Below, piece by piece: positions 1 through 13,929 of a stretch of 64,000 nt of DNA. The notes below the pieces were generated by a model that worked only from the letters and a program-made list of their open reading frames with translations, was not told the origin of the DNA and did not search any database. Source of the stretch: Spodoptera frugiperda (lineage: Eukaryota > Arthropoda > Insecta > Lepidoptera > Noctuidae); the NCBI RefSeq assembly GCF_023101765.2, contig NC_064237.1, positions 10,646,199 through 10,710,198 on the forward strand, read 5' to 3'. Every line of letters starts with the position of its first letter. Position 1 is the stretch's first letter. A program made the translations under genes and the position numbers.

Positions 1-2480
<2,480 letters not shown>

Positions 2481-2600
2481 TCCAACATTAGAATAATTAT
2501 GATGCTTCTTCCAAGGTTTTAAGAGTCTTCGGGTTCTTACCCTGAAAAAAAAAGCGCTTTCTCAATTTACTTGCATATAGGTAATGTTTGTAACGTACTC

Positions 2601-2634
2601 GCGACACAGGAGAAATTCCTAGTATGGGGCAATG
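2601..2634 (+). repeat. SINE family B fragment
   Basis: A short piece (ACACAGGAGAAATTCCTAG and following bases) matches the 3' part of the family B elements seen at 15.3, 30.2, 35.0 and 51.2 kb, in opposite orientation. Confidence 0.55.
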
Positions 2635-2689
2635 GATGGTTAAAAAATTAGGTAACAATAATAAGTTATTAGTGCAGTTTTTTTAGGAA

Positions 2690-2850
2690 CCTTACCTTAC
2701 CTACCTTAACTTGGTCTGGGTCCCCCAACAACCCTTGAATTCCTAACCCCCAAAAGGCCGGCAACGAACTTGTGTCACTGGTGTTTCGGGTGTCCATGGG
2801 CGGCGGCGATTGCTTACCATCAGGTGATTTGTCTGCTCGTTTACCGGCAA
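2690..2850 (-). repeat. Family D repeat ('GTAAGCAATCGCCGCC')
   Basis: Minus-strand copy of a repeat seen repeatedly in this window, with the core CACCTGATGGTAAGCAATCG, a CATGGACACC block and GCCGGCC. It lies immediately downstream of the V-ATPase e-like stop codon. The family has no ORF; its parent element is not recognised with certainty. Confidence 0.75.
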
Positions 2851-2867
2851 AGGTAAAATCTTTTCTA

Positions 2868-2985
2868 TCACGATATGCAACGGTTTGTAATATTTACCCA
2901 TTTGTGTCCTAACCAGGCTAGGGACGCGTTATGTAGGCGCGGACCCATGAGGGGATTCATCTGTGATATGTACATAGTAGTCCAG
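2868..2985 (-). CDS. V-ATPase e-like gene, exon 3 (C-terminus)
   Basis: Begins after the pyrimidine-rich acceptor TGTTCGTTTCAG and completes the Phe codon, then reads [17 protein letters not shown], the most conserved block of subunit e. It ends with a short hydrophilic tail holding two sequons (NAS, NIT) and the stop TGA at 2870-2868. A dispersed repeat (about 2690-2850) begins directly after the stop, so the 3' UTR is repeat-derived. No AATAAA is visible on this strand within several hundred bases of the stop. Confidence 0.85.
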
Positions 2986-4244
2986 CTGAAACGAACATTC
3001 AACACATACAGGGTTAGTTGTAAAACAACATGACAAGGAAGAGAACATTGTCTCTTCTTTTTCTTAAAAGAAAATAAGTCGCCCAGTTGGTCGAGTGGTC
3101 GCAAGTGCGACTGCCGGACAAAGAGTCTCGGGTTTAATTCCCAGATCGGGAAAGTGTTGCTGGGGTTTTTTCAGTTTTTCGAAAATTTCTCAGTAGTACG
3201 GAGTTTGGAATCTACCCAGTATATGAACCCCGACGCCCGGAGTGTTTTACGCGCCCCACCACTTCTTTAGCTAGCATGACTGTTTCGTAGAAGGAGGAAT
3301 CATGGCCCGAATCAACGCGAGAGGTCGCCGTCACCGACCACGTGGTAAATGGCTTAGATGCAGGTTGCCAAAAATTTAGAGAAACTGAAACTTACAATAT
3401 CCACATGCAGAATGCAGTAATCATGATACAACATCTTGTTATTCTGTAAGCAAACAAAGTATCTGTCATTAACTTTCCTAATTTGTCGAGTGACACAATG
3501 ATGTGATCGCCAAAGATGGTGTACTAAAGTAATGTATCGTTTTGTAATTCATTCACTGTACCTTTCTTTGTTACCAGGGATGTCTATTGTAGAATATATT
3601 TCTGGTGAAAGCAGAATAGAATAAAATCACCAGTCCCACTCTTACCCAGGCATCATATCAGTAGATTAAGGGACTACTGAACAGAGACTGATAAAATTAA
3701 TCCGTTTAGGCCGGGTACCGACTTAGAAAATGTTACATGAAATATAACATGAAAGGAGCATTTCATAAGTGAGGACGTGGTTGACGAGCCTGGTTCTCGC
3801 GATCCGTAGACACAGATCCAAGACCCCGGGTAGACACGTTATATTGTGTGTACCCAGCTTTAAACTGAAATCTCCTTATAATCCAGATGATGGCAAACCC
3901 CTCTATTGTAGATGACTCTGACAAGTTATTGATGATGATGAAAGCGTGAAAGAAAAAAGAAATACTAACCCACTATTGGGTCCTTTTCGTACTACAAGTG
4001 GTCCAATGATAAAAATTGCACCAAAAATGGCAGTAAGCACGAATATTGGTAAGTAATATGTTTGAGGAGCTTCCTTCGGCGGGCCGGGCGTTGTGACTGT
4101 AAGATTGGTACCATTAGTAGCATTACCACCTGCTGTAGTGCCTGTAAAACCTGCATCTGTTGGAGTGTCTGGAGCATCCGTAGCTGCTGGTGCTTCCGTA
4201 GCTGCTGGTGCATCAGTAGTGGTGACATCATCCTGACGCCTCAT
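2868..4244 (-). CDS. V-ATPase V0 subunit e-like protein (M9.7/ATP6V0E family) with a long Thr-rich N-terminus; 3 exons
   Basis: Joined exons 4244-3970, 3443-3396 and 2985-2868 give a predicted 146-residue protein ending in TGA. Subunit e is a small two-helix membrane protein of the proton-translocating V0 sector. Seen: residues about 62-146 fit the whole family, with helix 1 (about 64-85, [16 protein letters not shown]), the KGPNSG loop (family KGPNRG), helix 2 (about 96-115) and the signature [10 protein letters not shown] at 116-125. Family members are about 80-90 residues; here about 60 extra residues precede the core, built from Ala-Pro-Ala-Ala-Thr repeats, with three overlapping-spaced sequons (N41, N44, N47). 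Two more sequons lie at the C-terminus (N127, N139). No signal peptide is seen. The start is the first in-frame ATG; an in-frame TAG lies 10 codons upstream. All three exons agree in phase (2) and have GT/AG borders. It could be a paralogue of the canonical subunit rather than the housekeeping copy. Family assignment is confident; the start is less so. Confidence 0.85.
3078..3226 (+). repeat. tRNA-derived SINE family A, in intron 2 of the V-ATPase e-like gene
   Basis: The head has an A-box-like TGGTCGAGTGG (3088-3098) and a B-box-like GGGTTTAATTCCC (3130-3142). It is followed by the family's body (poly-T run, AAAATTTCTCAGTAGTACGG). The usual 3' half is missing. It lies antisense to the host gene. 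Confidence 0.78.
3396..3443 (-). CDS. V-ATPase e-like gene, exon 2 (48-nt microexon)
   Basis: Sixteen codons' worth of sequence between TTACAG| and |GTAAGT. The family alignment required an exon of about 48 nt, phase 2 in and phase 2 out, coding the start of helix 2 with a Cys-Cys pair and a final Phe split TT|C. This stretch meets all of those conditions and reads [15 protein letters not shown] then F. It is far too short to appear in an ORF scan. Confidence 0.85.
3970..4244 (-). CDS. V-ATPase e-like gene, exon 1 (coding part)
   Basis: Codes for the Thr/Ala/Pro/Asp-rich extension and the first membrane helix, ending inside the Gly codon of the KGPNSG loop. The donor is GG|GTTAGT, a usable but not ideal insect donor. 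The ATG has G at -3. The open frame continues past the donor to 3903 but loses similarity to the family, which supports the splice. A weak acceptor (CTTTAG, just before 4274) could instead fuse an upstream exon in frame with about ten more residues. Confidence 0.82.
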
Positions 4245-4440
4245 TTCTCTCTCCGCTTTTTTCACCTCTCTCAGCTAAAGTTGATCCTAATTCTTAATAC
4301 GCTTAGCTGTCAGTAAAATTCTTTCACTTCAAATTGTTGTTTTTTTTCGTTTTCTATTGTGACGTGAGTTTTTAATTGACTTTAGCTTCCATAAAAACTC
4401 TTTGGTGAAATTTTTTGGAACTTTACGGAGGAATATGTTA
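4245..4440 (-). promoter_or_regulatory. Probable leader/promoter of the V-ATPase e-like gene
   Basis: AT-rich sequence directly upstream of the start codon with a CRE-like TGACGTGA at 4359-4366 (plus-strand reading) and no clear TATA box at a sensible distance. No transcription start can be fixed from sequence. A separate GC-rich patch at about 4790-4920 is another candidate promoter. Confidence 0.3.
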
Positions 4441-5672
4441 TAACCCAGGTTTTCACCTCGGATTGTGAGTTATAGTCGACTGAAAACTTGTGAAATATCT
4501 TTATTTTAACCTCATAACACGTGAAATATATTGTATTTTAGTTCTTTGACAGTGTATTGTTCCGGACGGCCTACGATGAGTAGTATTTGAGATAAGTATT
4601 ATGTGATCAAAATAAAGAGCTTACACAAGTTTTCGGATGACTATTTCATCTTTCCTTATATTAATTATTATTTACCCTCATTGTCCAAACTAATAATACA
4701 CAAATGAGGCTTTAAGAACTAAGTAACATAATATACATAGCTATAAATAAGTAAGAATCATGTTTAAGTAAGTTAAGTAACGTCACGGTGCCGGTACCCG
4801 AGGCCGGATCGGAATCGGCGCTATCGGCCGATCGCAGATAGCACGAGAGCGGTGTATGCGCCCGCGCACCTATAATGACTCAATTATCCGCTTAGCGAGG
4901 GCGTGGCTCCGTACAGTATGTCTTCATTACAACCAACCGCTCACCAACTATGGAGTAAGCTTTCGTATTACGTTTTTGTATTTGTGAGTCCTTGGCTGAG
5001 ACCGACTAACTTAAAATTATTTTGGTATGTCAGTAATAAAATGTTACTTACACAAAACTAGCCAATAAATAGTATATTGTCAAAGAAACTATGTACATAG
5101 ATAGTCTCTATATGCCATTGTTACATTGAATTTTCGTTACTATTGATCATAGAAAAAGACGATGCGACAAAATTTCCATACTGTGTCTATTTCGCTAAAT
5201 ATTCGGAGTATACAAAAGCCGTGTTCACAGTAGCCCAGCTTGAGGAGCAGTCGTGTGCGCAGCGCACATCATAGTGCCTTATCTATTGGTACGGGGAAGT
5301 ATAGCAAAGAATTTATTGGTAATATCGATGCGCACACTGATGGCCGTTTATGGTGCATTTCCCCGTTCCACGGACTCTATCGGCCCATCTCAGCCAGTTG
5401 ACCTCCAGAGGTCATGAATTGATTTTTAAGTTTCTATTTTATGAGGAGATGTGGCTTATACAGTTATCTCAGAGATTTTCAAAGAGATTGATCTAATGGC
5501 TTGTTTGAAATTGTTCAAAGCACGCTTTATTGATGCTGTTTTACCAAAAGAGTTGTTATTGAGATTGTATCGGTTGTAGTTTTTATTTTAATGGCTGTGT
5601 TTTGGTTTGCTGTTCATTAATTAGACCCAGAATAGAAAAAGAGATTGTCTATCCGTTTCTGATGAGACGTAA

Positions 5673-5765
5673 GAACCGTAACATCCTCTGGTGTTGCGGG
5701 TGTCCATGGACGGCGCTGTTTGCTTCCCTGCAGGAGACTGTCTGGTCGTTTGCTTCTTTCTATCT
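5673..5765 (-). repeat. Family D repeat, diverged copy
   Basis: Contains the reverse complement of the family core (CATCCTCTGGTGTTGCGGGTG and the CATGGACGGCG block) with extra mismatches at the GTAAGCAATC motif. Confidence 0.5.
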
Positions 5766-6404
5766 CGATTCTATAAAAAAAGTAAACATTCTATATGTAT
5801 GTTATGTATACAAAAAAATTTAACGTTTTTAACTGGATTTTGCCAGTGACATTTAAAGAATGTACATAAACACCTTTTTAATCTGAGCCAATAGATACTC
5901 AAATTAAAAGCTCAATGTAAATTAAAAATTGTGCATGCCATTTGTGAGAATTTCTTGAAAGTGAGTAAGTATAGTACTATATATCTACACAGTTACATAT
6001 TAAATGGATCTCAAGTCCTTTGAATACAAAATTCTCGTTTCATATTAATTTCCATTTTATCGGGAATCTTCACGGCCAGAGGACGACCGACGACGATGCC
6101 TTTGCCTGCAGATATTATGGGCGGGCGTTTTGACAGCTGTCACTTTGACGGACCGGGTCAAGCGACGTCGCTCGCTTCAATTTCCGGAGGGTGTGACGTC
6201 GTTGCATGATTTGAATTTAATTTTGGAACGGCCCCGTCATCTATCGCCAAGACTTTGCCAATATTTACAGAGAAGAATAGGGATGATGACTGGGTCAAAA
6301 ATAAATTATTACAACTTTTCAATACAATCAAATATTCAAAAATAATCACACTCTCATTCATAAAATTTGATTAACTACTTAATTTTCGTTTTTTTTAGTA
6401 AAAT

Positions 6405-6515
6405 TTCTAGAAATAAGTTGCTATTTGACGTCATAATAGAGTATTTCATACAAAGTTCATAGAAAATATCGTTTTTGACGTTTCGAAAAAAGTATTGAAT
6501 TTGACTAGTAGGAAA
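6405..6515 (+). repeat. Dispersed repeat, copy 1 of a pair (partner at 45.9 kb)
   Basis: A stretch including GTATTTCATACAAA and AAAGTATTGAATTTGACTAG recurs in the same orientation at about 45,925-46,035 at roughly 90 percent identity over its best 60 bases. There is no ORF and no obvious ends. Confidence 0.6.
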
Positions 6516-8351
6516 CATGCCTATTGCAGTAGCTTTGTTATTTTAAGTAGGCATCGAAAAATAAAATATTTTCTGAATTCTACAACACATTTCGTACAAT
6601 GACACAAACTAGCTTAGCTATGCAGAACAGTTCCCGCGGAACCTTCGTAAAAATAAATAAAACAAAAGTCGCTAGAACATTTCCTTGAATACAAAATTCT
6701 ATGCAGTAACATATGCAAGCGGGTTGTCATACATAGCGAGGCTGCAGCGACCCGGAACATAGCATGTGACTTCCCGGCTAAAATAAATCACGTGTGATTT
6801 ATTTTTATTCGGTTGGCAACACTGAGCGTCGCATATATTCCCGCCCTGCAATGCCGTTACCATTCTTTATTTAAATTATTTTCGCGGGTATTTGGCCAGG
6901 ACGTGCCTAGCGTATTTTTTATCTGTATTAACTCGGCTGAGCGTTTATGAACGGAATTTATTTAAATTGTTTTATTTATTCGCGTTTGTATTGGTATTTG
7001 TTGGTGCATCGTATATTCGTGCGCTATATGAATTTATGGCTTACTTTTATTTCGCTGAACATCATTTTTTAATGGGTATTGATACTTTGGGCTTACTTAT
7101 GATACTTATTTTATAGCTGGAACTTAATATACAGGTGCACAGTCTAGTCTAGTTTACATAACTAAACATAATAATTATATATAGACTATTGTATTTAGTC
7201 GATTTGTAGTTATTATTTCAGTGTTTGATGTCAGTGACATTTTCATCTTTGTAATATACATATTTCTCCTGTATTCAAGAATACAGCTTTCAAGGATTTA
7301 ATGTGAAAAATTTTCCCTTCGCAAGAAACAATCGCTTTATTTGTTACATTTTTTTAAAATAAATATACTATTTAAGTAAAAGCCAAATACTATTTAGCGC
7401 AAGAAAAAAAAACATATTGAAGTATCTAACAAAGGAAATGGTGGACTGCGCAGATGTTAAGAAATGTTGTAACTCGCTACAATGGCTCAACAATGACAAC
7501 ATAATGGAACAACAGTGGCCACAAATCATCACACAATCACACATCTTATTTAGAACTAGTCACTGCCGTGCGGTTTCGCTCTCTGCTCGGCTCCTATTGA
7601 CCGTAGTGTGATGTTTTAGTCTTTCTCGATAGATGGACTATCCAACACAAAAATAATTATTTTATCCGAACCAATAGTTCCGGAGATTATGCGTATAGAC
7701 AAACAAACAAACTCTCAGCTTTAAAACGCCGTTTGTAAAGTGATCGAGACACGGTCTCATGTTCGATTGAGTATTTCTAAATGTCATTATTTAGTTTGCC
7801 CTGTTTGTTTGTTTGGTAGTAATTAAAAATCTATCCCCTTATTGTCGACTTTATCTGATATGTCGTCCATTATAGACATCAAACAAAAGATCTTGATTGG
7901 TAGAATAGAATTAATTAAAACCTTTTTATTTATTTAAAGAGAAATCTTGTATACTCAAACCTTGTTTTATGACACACAACAATTTAATACAGAAAAACAT
8001 ATACCTAAGTTGTTTACAAGTCTACACCCTCACATATAAGACAAACAACATATTGTAAATGTGTTATCAAAAAAAAACGAAATAAAAAAATAATTAGTTT
8101 GTTACTCCACATACAAATTCAAAACACATGTCTTCCGATAGCAAACATGGACGGACACAAGTGACTCAATCATATGATTTCCCCGACAAATAGATTAGTC
8201 CGTCCGACTAACCTATTGCTGACCTATGAAACTGTCCAACTTCTTTTTTAGGAGTCCGTAAGCATAAGGGTAGAACTTGACCTAAGGACTCGGCTGACTG
8301 TCAATTGTTAGACTGTATCTCATGAAGGATAATTTTAAGTTGAAAGTTTCA

Positions 8352-8466
8352 GATTTTTTTATGGAATAGGGGCGAATGAGCAGGCCAGTCAACTAATGGT
8401 AAGCGATCAGCGCCGCCTAGACACCCACAACACCAGATTAACCACAGGTGCATTGCCGGCCTTTTA
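8352..8466 (+). repeat. Family D repeat
   Basis: Shows GGTAAGCGATCAGCGCCGCC, then ACACCCACAACACC and GCATTGCCGGCCTTTT, the family order. Opposite orientation to the copy at 8.9 kb. Confidence 0.7.
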
Positions 8467-8879
8467 AAAGGAGTATGCTCTTTTCTTAAGCGTTGAAGGT
8501 TGTATCGGTTCGGAAATATCGTCGACGCGAGTTCACAGTTTCGTTGTGCGAGGCAGAAGTTTTCGTGAAGAGCGCACAGTTTTAGCTTGCCAATCATAGA
8601 TGATACATTTCTGTTGCTGCTACAGTTAAAATACAAAGTAAGATAAATATTTAAGAAGGCTCCTATACAACAAACGTGATGTTTTTTTACTTGCTTTTGA
8701 AAATCATTGATAACAGCAACAGGATCTATAATGCTTGAAATATTTTCCGAATATTGAGTATTATTATTTTGAAAATAGATAATTATGTAAATGTAAATAT
8801 ACATAATAGAGTAGCTCTTGAAAACAGCAGCTCATATTATGACAAACAAATTTCTTGCCGTACATTTTTATAAACGACC

Positions 8880-8985
8880 CAAAAGTCCGGCAACGCACTT
8901 GTAACTCCTCTGGTGTTTCGGGTGTCCGTGGGCGGCGGTTATTGCTTACCATCAGGTGATCTGTCACCTCGTTTATACCATATAT
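8880..8985 (-). repeat. Family D repeat
   Basis: Reads CCGGCAACGCACTTGTAAC, then CTCTGGTGTTTCGGGTGTCC, then ATTGCTTACCATCAGGTGAT, the reverse complement of the family consensus. With the copy at 8.4 kb it makes an inverted pair flanking about 400 bp. Confidence 0.72.
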
Positions 8986-9287
8986 ACCATAAAAAATTAC
9001 ACAACAGTTTTCTCCTGTATCGTGTCGTCATTTTTATAGATACGTACGGAATCATTAATGAACGAATAGGACCCCAACTTAACTAAGTTTTTTAATTGCG
9101 TCTGTATAGCGTTAATATTCAATAAACATGTTATCAGAGGCGGTTAGTTAAAAAAGACAGCTACAATTATTTATTAGAGGGTGATAACCCGCGTATCATG
9201 AAGCGGCGCGCGGCGTCACAAAGAGAGGTTAGCTTGTGTTCCTATTTCACTTGACAAGTTTGTCGTCTTCCTATTGGTGACACGCTT

Positions 9288-9499
9288 AGCATTGTAGAAG
9301 GTCCGGAGCTGCGGACTACCTAGCTTTTAGCCTAGTGTTTACCGGGGTTCCGGCTCGAAAAGCAGGAGTAGGAACGAAGTGGATTTTAGTCAGTAAGAGT
9401 CTGACACTCCCTCTCGCCTCGCCCTGGCGATAGAAGGCCAATGCCTTCTTATCCAATGATAATTTTCCCCCCTTAAAGAAAAAAAGCATTGTAGAAGGT
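9288..9499 (+). mobile_element. A-tailed short retroposon, family C, with a 15-bp target-site duplication
   Basis: The element (9303-9484) contains GAGCTGCGGACTACCTAGC, ACCGGGGTTCCGGCTCGAAA, GAGTCTGACACTCCCTCTCG and an A-rich tail. The same 15 bases, AGCATTGTAGAAGGT, stand on both sides (9288-9302 and 9485-9499). That is direct evidence of target-primed retroposition. Confidence 0.9.
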
Positions 9500-9778
9500 G
9501 CTTAGCAGTTTTTGTAAATGTGTTATAGCCTAATTGGGAAATAGCCTGGAGAAAAAGAGAAGAATTTGTCTTTCAGTTCTTGTAACTTCTTTACTACGCT
9601 CTTTCCTTCATCTTTTTTCCTAAAACTGTCGCTTTTGCCTAAAACTGGAGATGCCCCACAGGGCACTAACGTGTTGCAAATGTTTCAGTCTCTGTCTAAA
9701 GACGCATAACTGAAGAACAGTGGGTGTTACTGTTTAGCAATTCGACAAAGTAACATACATAATTCTGTATTTCGTATC

Positions 9779-10025
<247 letters not shown>

Positions 10026-11250
10026 CTATTACTTTACAACTATGTATTAAGTATAGGTAGCTTTCCGCCATTTTAGTGAAATGACTCCCCAAAATGGTAA
10101 CATACTTGTAACTCCTCTGGTGTATCCACAAACGATTGGTAATTACCATCAAATGATTAAACAGTTACTTCTTGCAAAAAGACTTCTCTCTCTTCTCTTA
10201 AAAAGCATACTTCGCAAAAACTAACAAAACGAAATTAATTAACACAAATACACACATAATCACATACATTCACAAACGCTTCCAAGCAAATTAATACAAG
10301 AGTTTTATCAACGGACCCTTGACCTCTAAGCTGTTGTTCTCACTATTGTAACTCGCTATCGTGTGTCGCCAGTCACCTAATTATTATATTGAATCCATTT
10401 CTATATTGTTATTGATTTCGTCGGCATACGGCTCTGATGTGGCAATGGCTTTTGAACTTGGACACGACTGGTGAGTGTGTCGCTTTGATATTAAATTATA
10501 TGTTGTTTCCTCATTTGAAGATACTGAGAAGTATATTGTGTTCCACAGAGCATATCTTTGTATCCTTTGTTGTCAGTGGTCCCTGTGACAGTCCCTGGAA
10601 AGTACCACAGGAAGTAAATTACCCGTGAGAGAAGTATTGCATATCTTCGAAAGGTTGTGAAGACCTCTGACGAACCCATACCAAAATTGATATATACTTA
10701 ATGCTCATATGCTCCGTGATGTGTTCGTATATATTGTGTTTTAAGACATCACCCATTTTGGGCCAAATTCGAAAGTCGGCCGGCCAGGATGCAATAATAT
10801 CTACATTTAATAATCTGTTAGTACTTGACCCCTTAAAAATATTTTTATTATGGCACCAAAACTGTAGAACCAATACTTCGAATTTATTCTAACCACCTAT
10901 AGGTTGTTAATATGATGTGATATGGAGTTTCTGCCAAAAATCGTCCACCGTTCGTTTTGGATTCCACAAATTTTAACGCCCTTGAAGTCGGTTGATCTGG
11001 TCCATTTTATTGGCTTGGTTTACAGTTTTTAAATATTGTCTATGTTCATTTACACACGTACCCAAGATCCGTATTTTTAAAAATATTTTATAGACTGGTC
11101 TATGACAAACCGAAACATTTTCAAAGCAAATAGAAAAACCATTAGAAAGAAAAACTGTATAAGTACCTATTTATGTAAAAAGTTTTATAGACAAAATACA
11201 TGAACACTTATAACAAAGAACATCTCATTTCTAGTTTATAAAACTTATAT

Positions 11251-11648
11251 ACACGGTGTAACAAAAAGGGGGTATACATATAAAGTGCACGGTTTCTAGA
11301 TAACATAACAAACGATACGGGAAGGGTATTTTAAGCTCATGTTTTCATGGAACGAAGTTATGAATTTTTCCAATATAATATCTTTTTATATTTTTCATGT
11401 GAATCAAAATTAGGTAGATAGGTACTAGTCGATCAGATTTACAGAAGAAATGTTTCGTAATTAACGAGTGACCCCTATAATAGTGTTGTGACGCGTTTGC
11501 ATGATTTAAAATCAAGAACCATGCGACACCAACTATTTGGTACCATTTTTTTAAACGTATTTTAAGCTGAAACTTTGTGTAGAGATTCTATTCAACCTGT
11601 ATTCTTCAGTGCTTTTTGATGTATATGGGTATTTTGTTACACGCTGTA
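11251..11648. mobile_element. Inverted-repeat element M2, about 400 bp
   Basis: The ends ACACGGTGTAACAAAA (left) and the reverse complement of ACAGCGTGTAACAAAA (right) are near-identical terminal inverted repeats. Both flanks are TA-rich, compatible with a TA target duplication. No ORF inside. Confidence 0.65.
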
Positions 11649-12364
11649 TATATAACTATAAAAAGAAAAAGCGTCTACCGAATAAGCTACCGAAATATGT
11701 CAATATCACACGGAATTAATGTCAACCCCTTATTGTTATAATAATAATATATTGTATTCACGATATTACGTCTCTGTCGGTGACACTTTGAAAGGAAAAT
11801 AAATAAATTAGGTAGCAATATGTCGGTGTTAAGATATTATATTATATATTGGTTCCAAATACTTTTTAAAGCTTATGTTTTGAGTGTTATTAGGTAAACT
11901 TTTATATTATTGGTTGGGAATGTTTAGAGGTTGGGCTTGACGTGAGATGCTATATGTCGCCTCTCTTTCATTGGACATTATAAGTGTACTTCATCATGAA
12001 TTGATCAAAACTATAAAGTATTGTATTGCATTATGTCACCATTTACTTTCTTACTTTCTAAAGCTGCTTACCTTTTAGGGAAAATTAACTAGAAATTGTG
12101 AGTATGATTATAACCCACTAAAACCATTCTAATCGTCATCATGTATCAGTACAAACTCCTAAACGGGGGATTTCCAAAGTAGTTATTTTGACGCAATGTC
12201 TGTAAATCTGTTTTTTGGGTGGCTGAAAGGCAACTCGTTAAGGTTTTAAAAACTCAAACATGATGGCTCAATTCTTGAGTTTGTTCAATTATGACATAAC
12301 GAAACAATGTGACCAAAGTGAACCTTGTGAACCTAAATAAAAAAGAGTAGGTAACCTATGAAAT

Positions 12365-12480
12365 TTCATGCTTGCTCTTACATAGAAATCTACACTTTGA
12401 AACGAGCAAATAGCATCATCAGAAGACTAAAACCACTTTTTGACGTTCAAAAGTGACTTTGATGACACTGACTTGACTGT
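12365..12480 (+). repeat. Dispersed repeat, family G (partner at 24.7 kb)
   Basis: Shares TTGCTC, ATCTACACTTTGAAACGAGC and a TTGACGTTCAAAAGTG block with 24,670-24,780 in the same order and orientation. Ends are not defined. Confidence 0.6.
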
Positions 12481-13768
12481 TTTTAATATTATATTAAACA
12501 TTAAATAAAATATACATATGTATGTATGTAGACTACTTAGTTATATATTTGTAGTAAGTCGTTGGTAATACTAAAAGGTATTTAGGTTCGAAACGTTTCA
12601 GCCGCTCCAACACCTTGATACAACTTCCACCTACTAAAAGGTATAACATCACTAGAATTTATATAACACAATATATTTATAGAAAACTTCATAGACCAAG
12701 ATGTACGGAACAATAGTTCGGAACAGTGGCGTAATAATTCAGGAAATTGCCGAAATGTACCGGCGGAATGGGCCATAAAGATGATCTATTGCCAAGAAAT
12801 ATACCAATAGTTTTATCGTATTATTGCACCGTTTCCCACTTTATTCGTAGCACAAGTAAATCATATAAACTGCTGTGTATTTGTTGGTTTCTTTCATGTA
12901 ACGACAAAGAGACAAGGTGACTGGAATCTTTGTGGGAGCCTAAAGCTCTGAAGGTTCAGAGAGAAATATATGTACCAGTAGTATGGATTAAGCGTAATGT
13001 TCCAATTACGATGAAAGGAAATTATCAGTAAGTGTTCATTTTTAGAAGTCGCAATAAAAGAACAGATTAAAAAAACTATTATTTTACGTCTAATAACACC
13101 GATCGACTCCAGTATTGAAATCGAAACTACTTTCCTAGCTTACACACTAACGAACACTCTTCCAAACTAGACAGCGGTCACCTAATTTATACAAAACAAT
13201 AATGACTCAATTACAAACACATAAGAATTGAATTGGAATGTTTATTCAGTTCCACACAGGCGCGCAGAACGCATGTATCATGGGCAACAAGCGCGCTCGC
13301 TAGGGACACATAAGTTAAAGCGTCGGATCAAAAAGCCCGCGGGCCGATGAACATGCCGCTCGATTTATGCAGCAGCCTAATGTTGGGCTAGTAAAACCGC
13401 GAGGATGCAGCTGGGATTGAAATAAAGGTAGTTTTTTTAACCTAGATCCTTTAGTAGGTACTTTACCTCGTTTTCCATTAAGGGATTTATGGATTATTTT
13501 CCGATGTTGAAATTGCCATCAATAGTACAGAATTCGATTTGGTTCTACGTCTCCGAAGGTTCAATATTATCATCAAGAAGTTTTCCTTTCGACTGCAATT
13601 GAGTTCAATTGCCTCTGCCAGTTGGCAGAGACTGATATACTACAAACACGACTTTTCTAGAAGATTCTAAAAAAAATATTACATGCTTTTAAAAAAATAA
13701 CAACGGCGATATTTAATGGAGAAACAGACACATCCGACACATTACTGTAAAGTAATAACTTAAAAGGA

Positions 13769-13929
13769 ATCTATGTCTTTTTTCATCCAACAACTTCTCT
13801 CACCTTGGACGAGACAAGAGGGAATGTCAGACTCTTACTGACTAAAAACCACACCGTTACAACTCCTGCTTTTTGAACCGGAGCCCCGGTAAATCCGCTA
13901 GGTAGTCCGCAGCTCCGGAGCATCTATGT
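13769..13929 (-). mobile_element. Family C retroposon with probable 8-bp target-site duplication
   Basis: A minus-strand copy of the A-tailed family (T-run at 13,777-13,782, GGAGCCCCGGTAAATCC, AGTCCGCAGCTCC). ATCTATGT occurs on both sides (13769-13776 and 13922-13929). The duplication is short, so it is less certain than for the other copies. Confidence 0.72.

Larger units (their letters stand above)
4441..9287. other. Gene-poor interval, 4.4-9.3 kb
   Basis: No convincing gene. There are GC-richer patches at about 4,790-4,920, 5,220-5,400 and 6,060-6,260; the last contains a palindromic TGACAGCTGTCA. Open frames at 5,602-5,823, 6,130-6,345 and 6,892-7,116 are not recognisable as proteins. 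Repeat copies at 5.7, 6.4, 8.4 and 8.9 kb are listed separately. Confidence 0.45.

Noticed and set aside
4245..4265. Start of the V-ATPase e-like frame at 4265
   Set aside because: That codon is GTG; the first ATG in frame is at 4244-4242.
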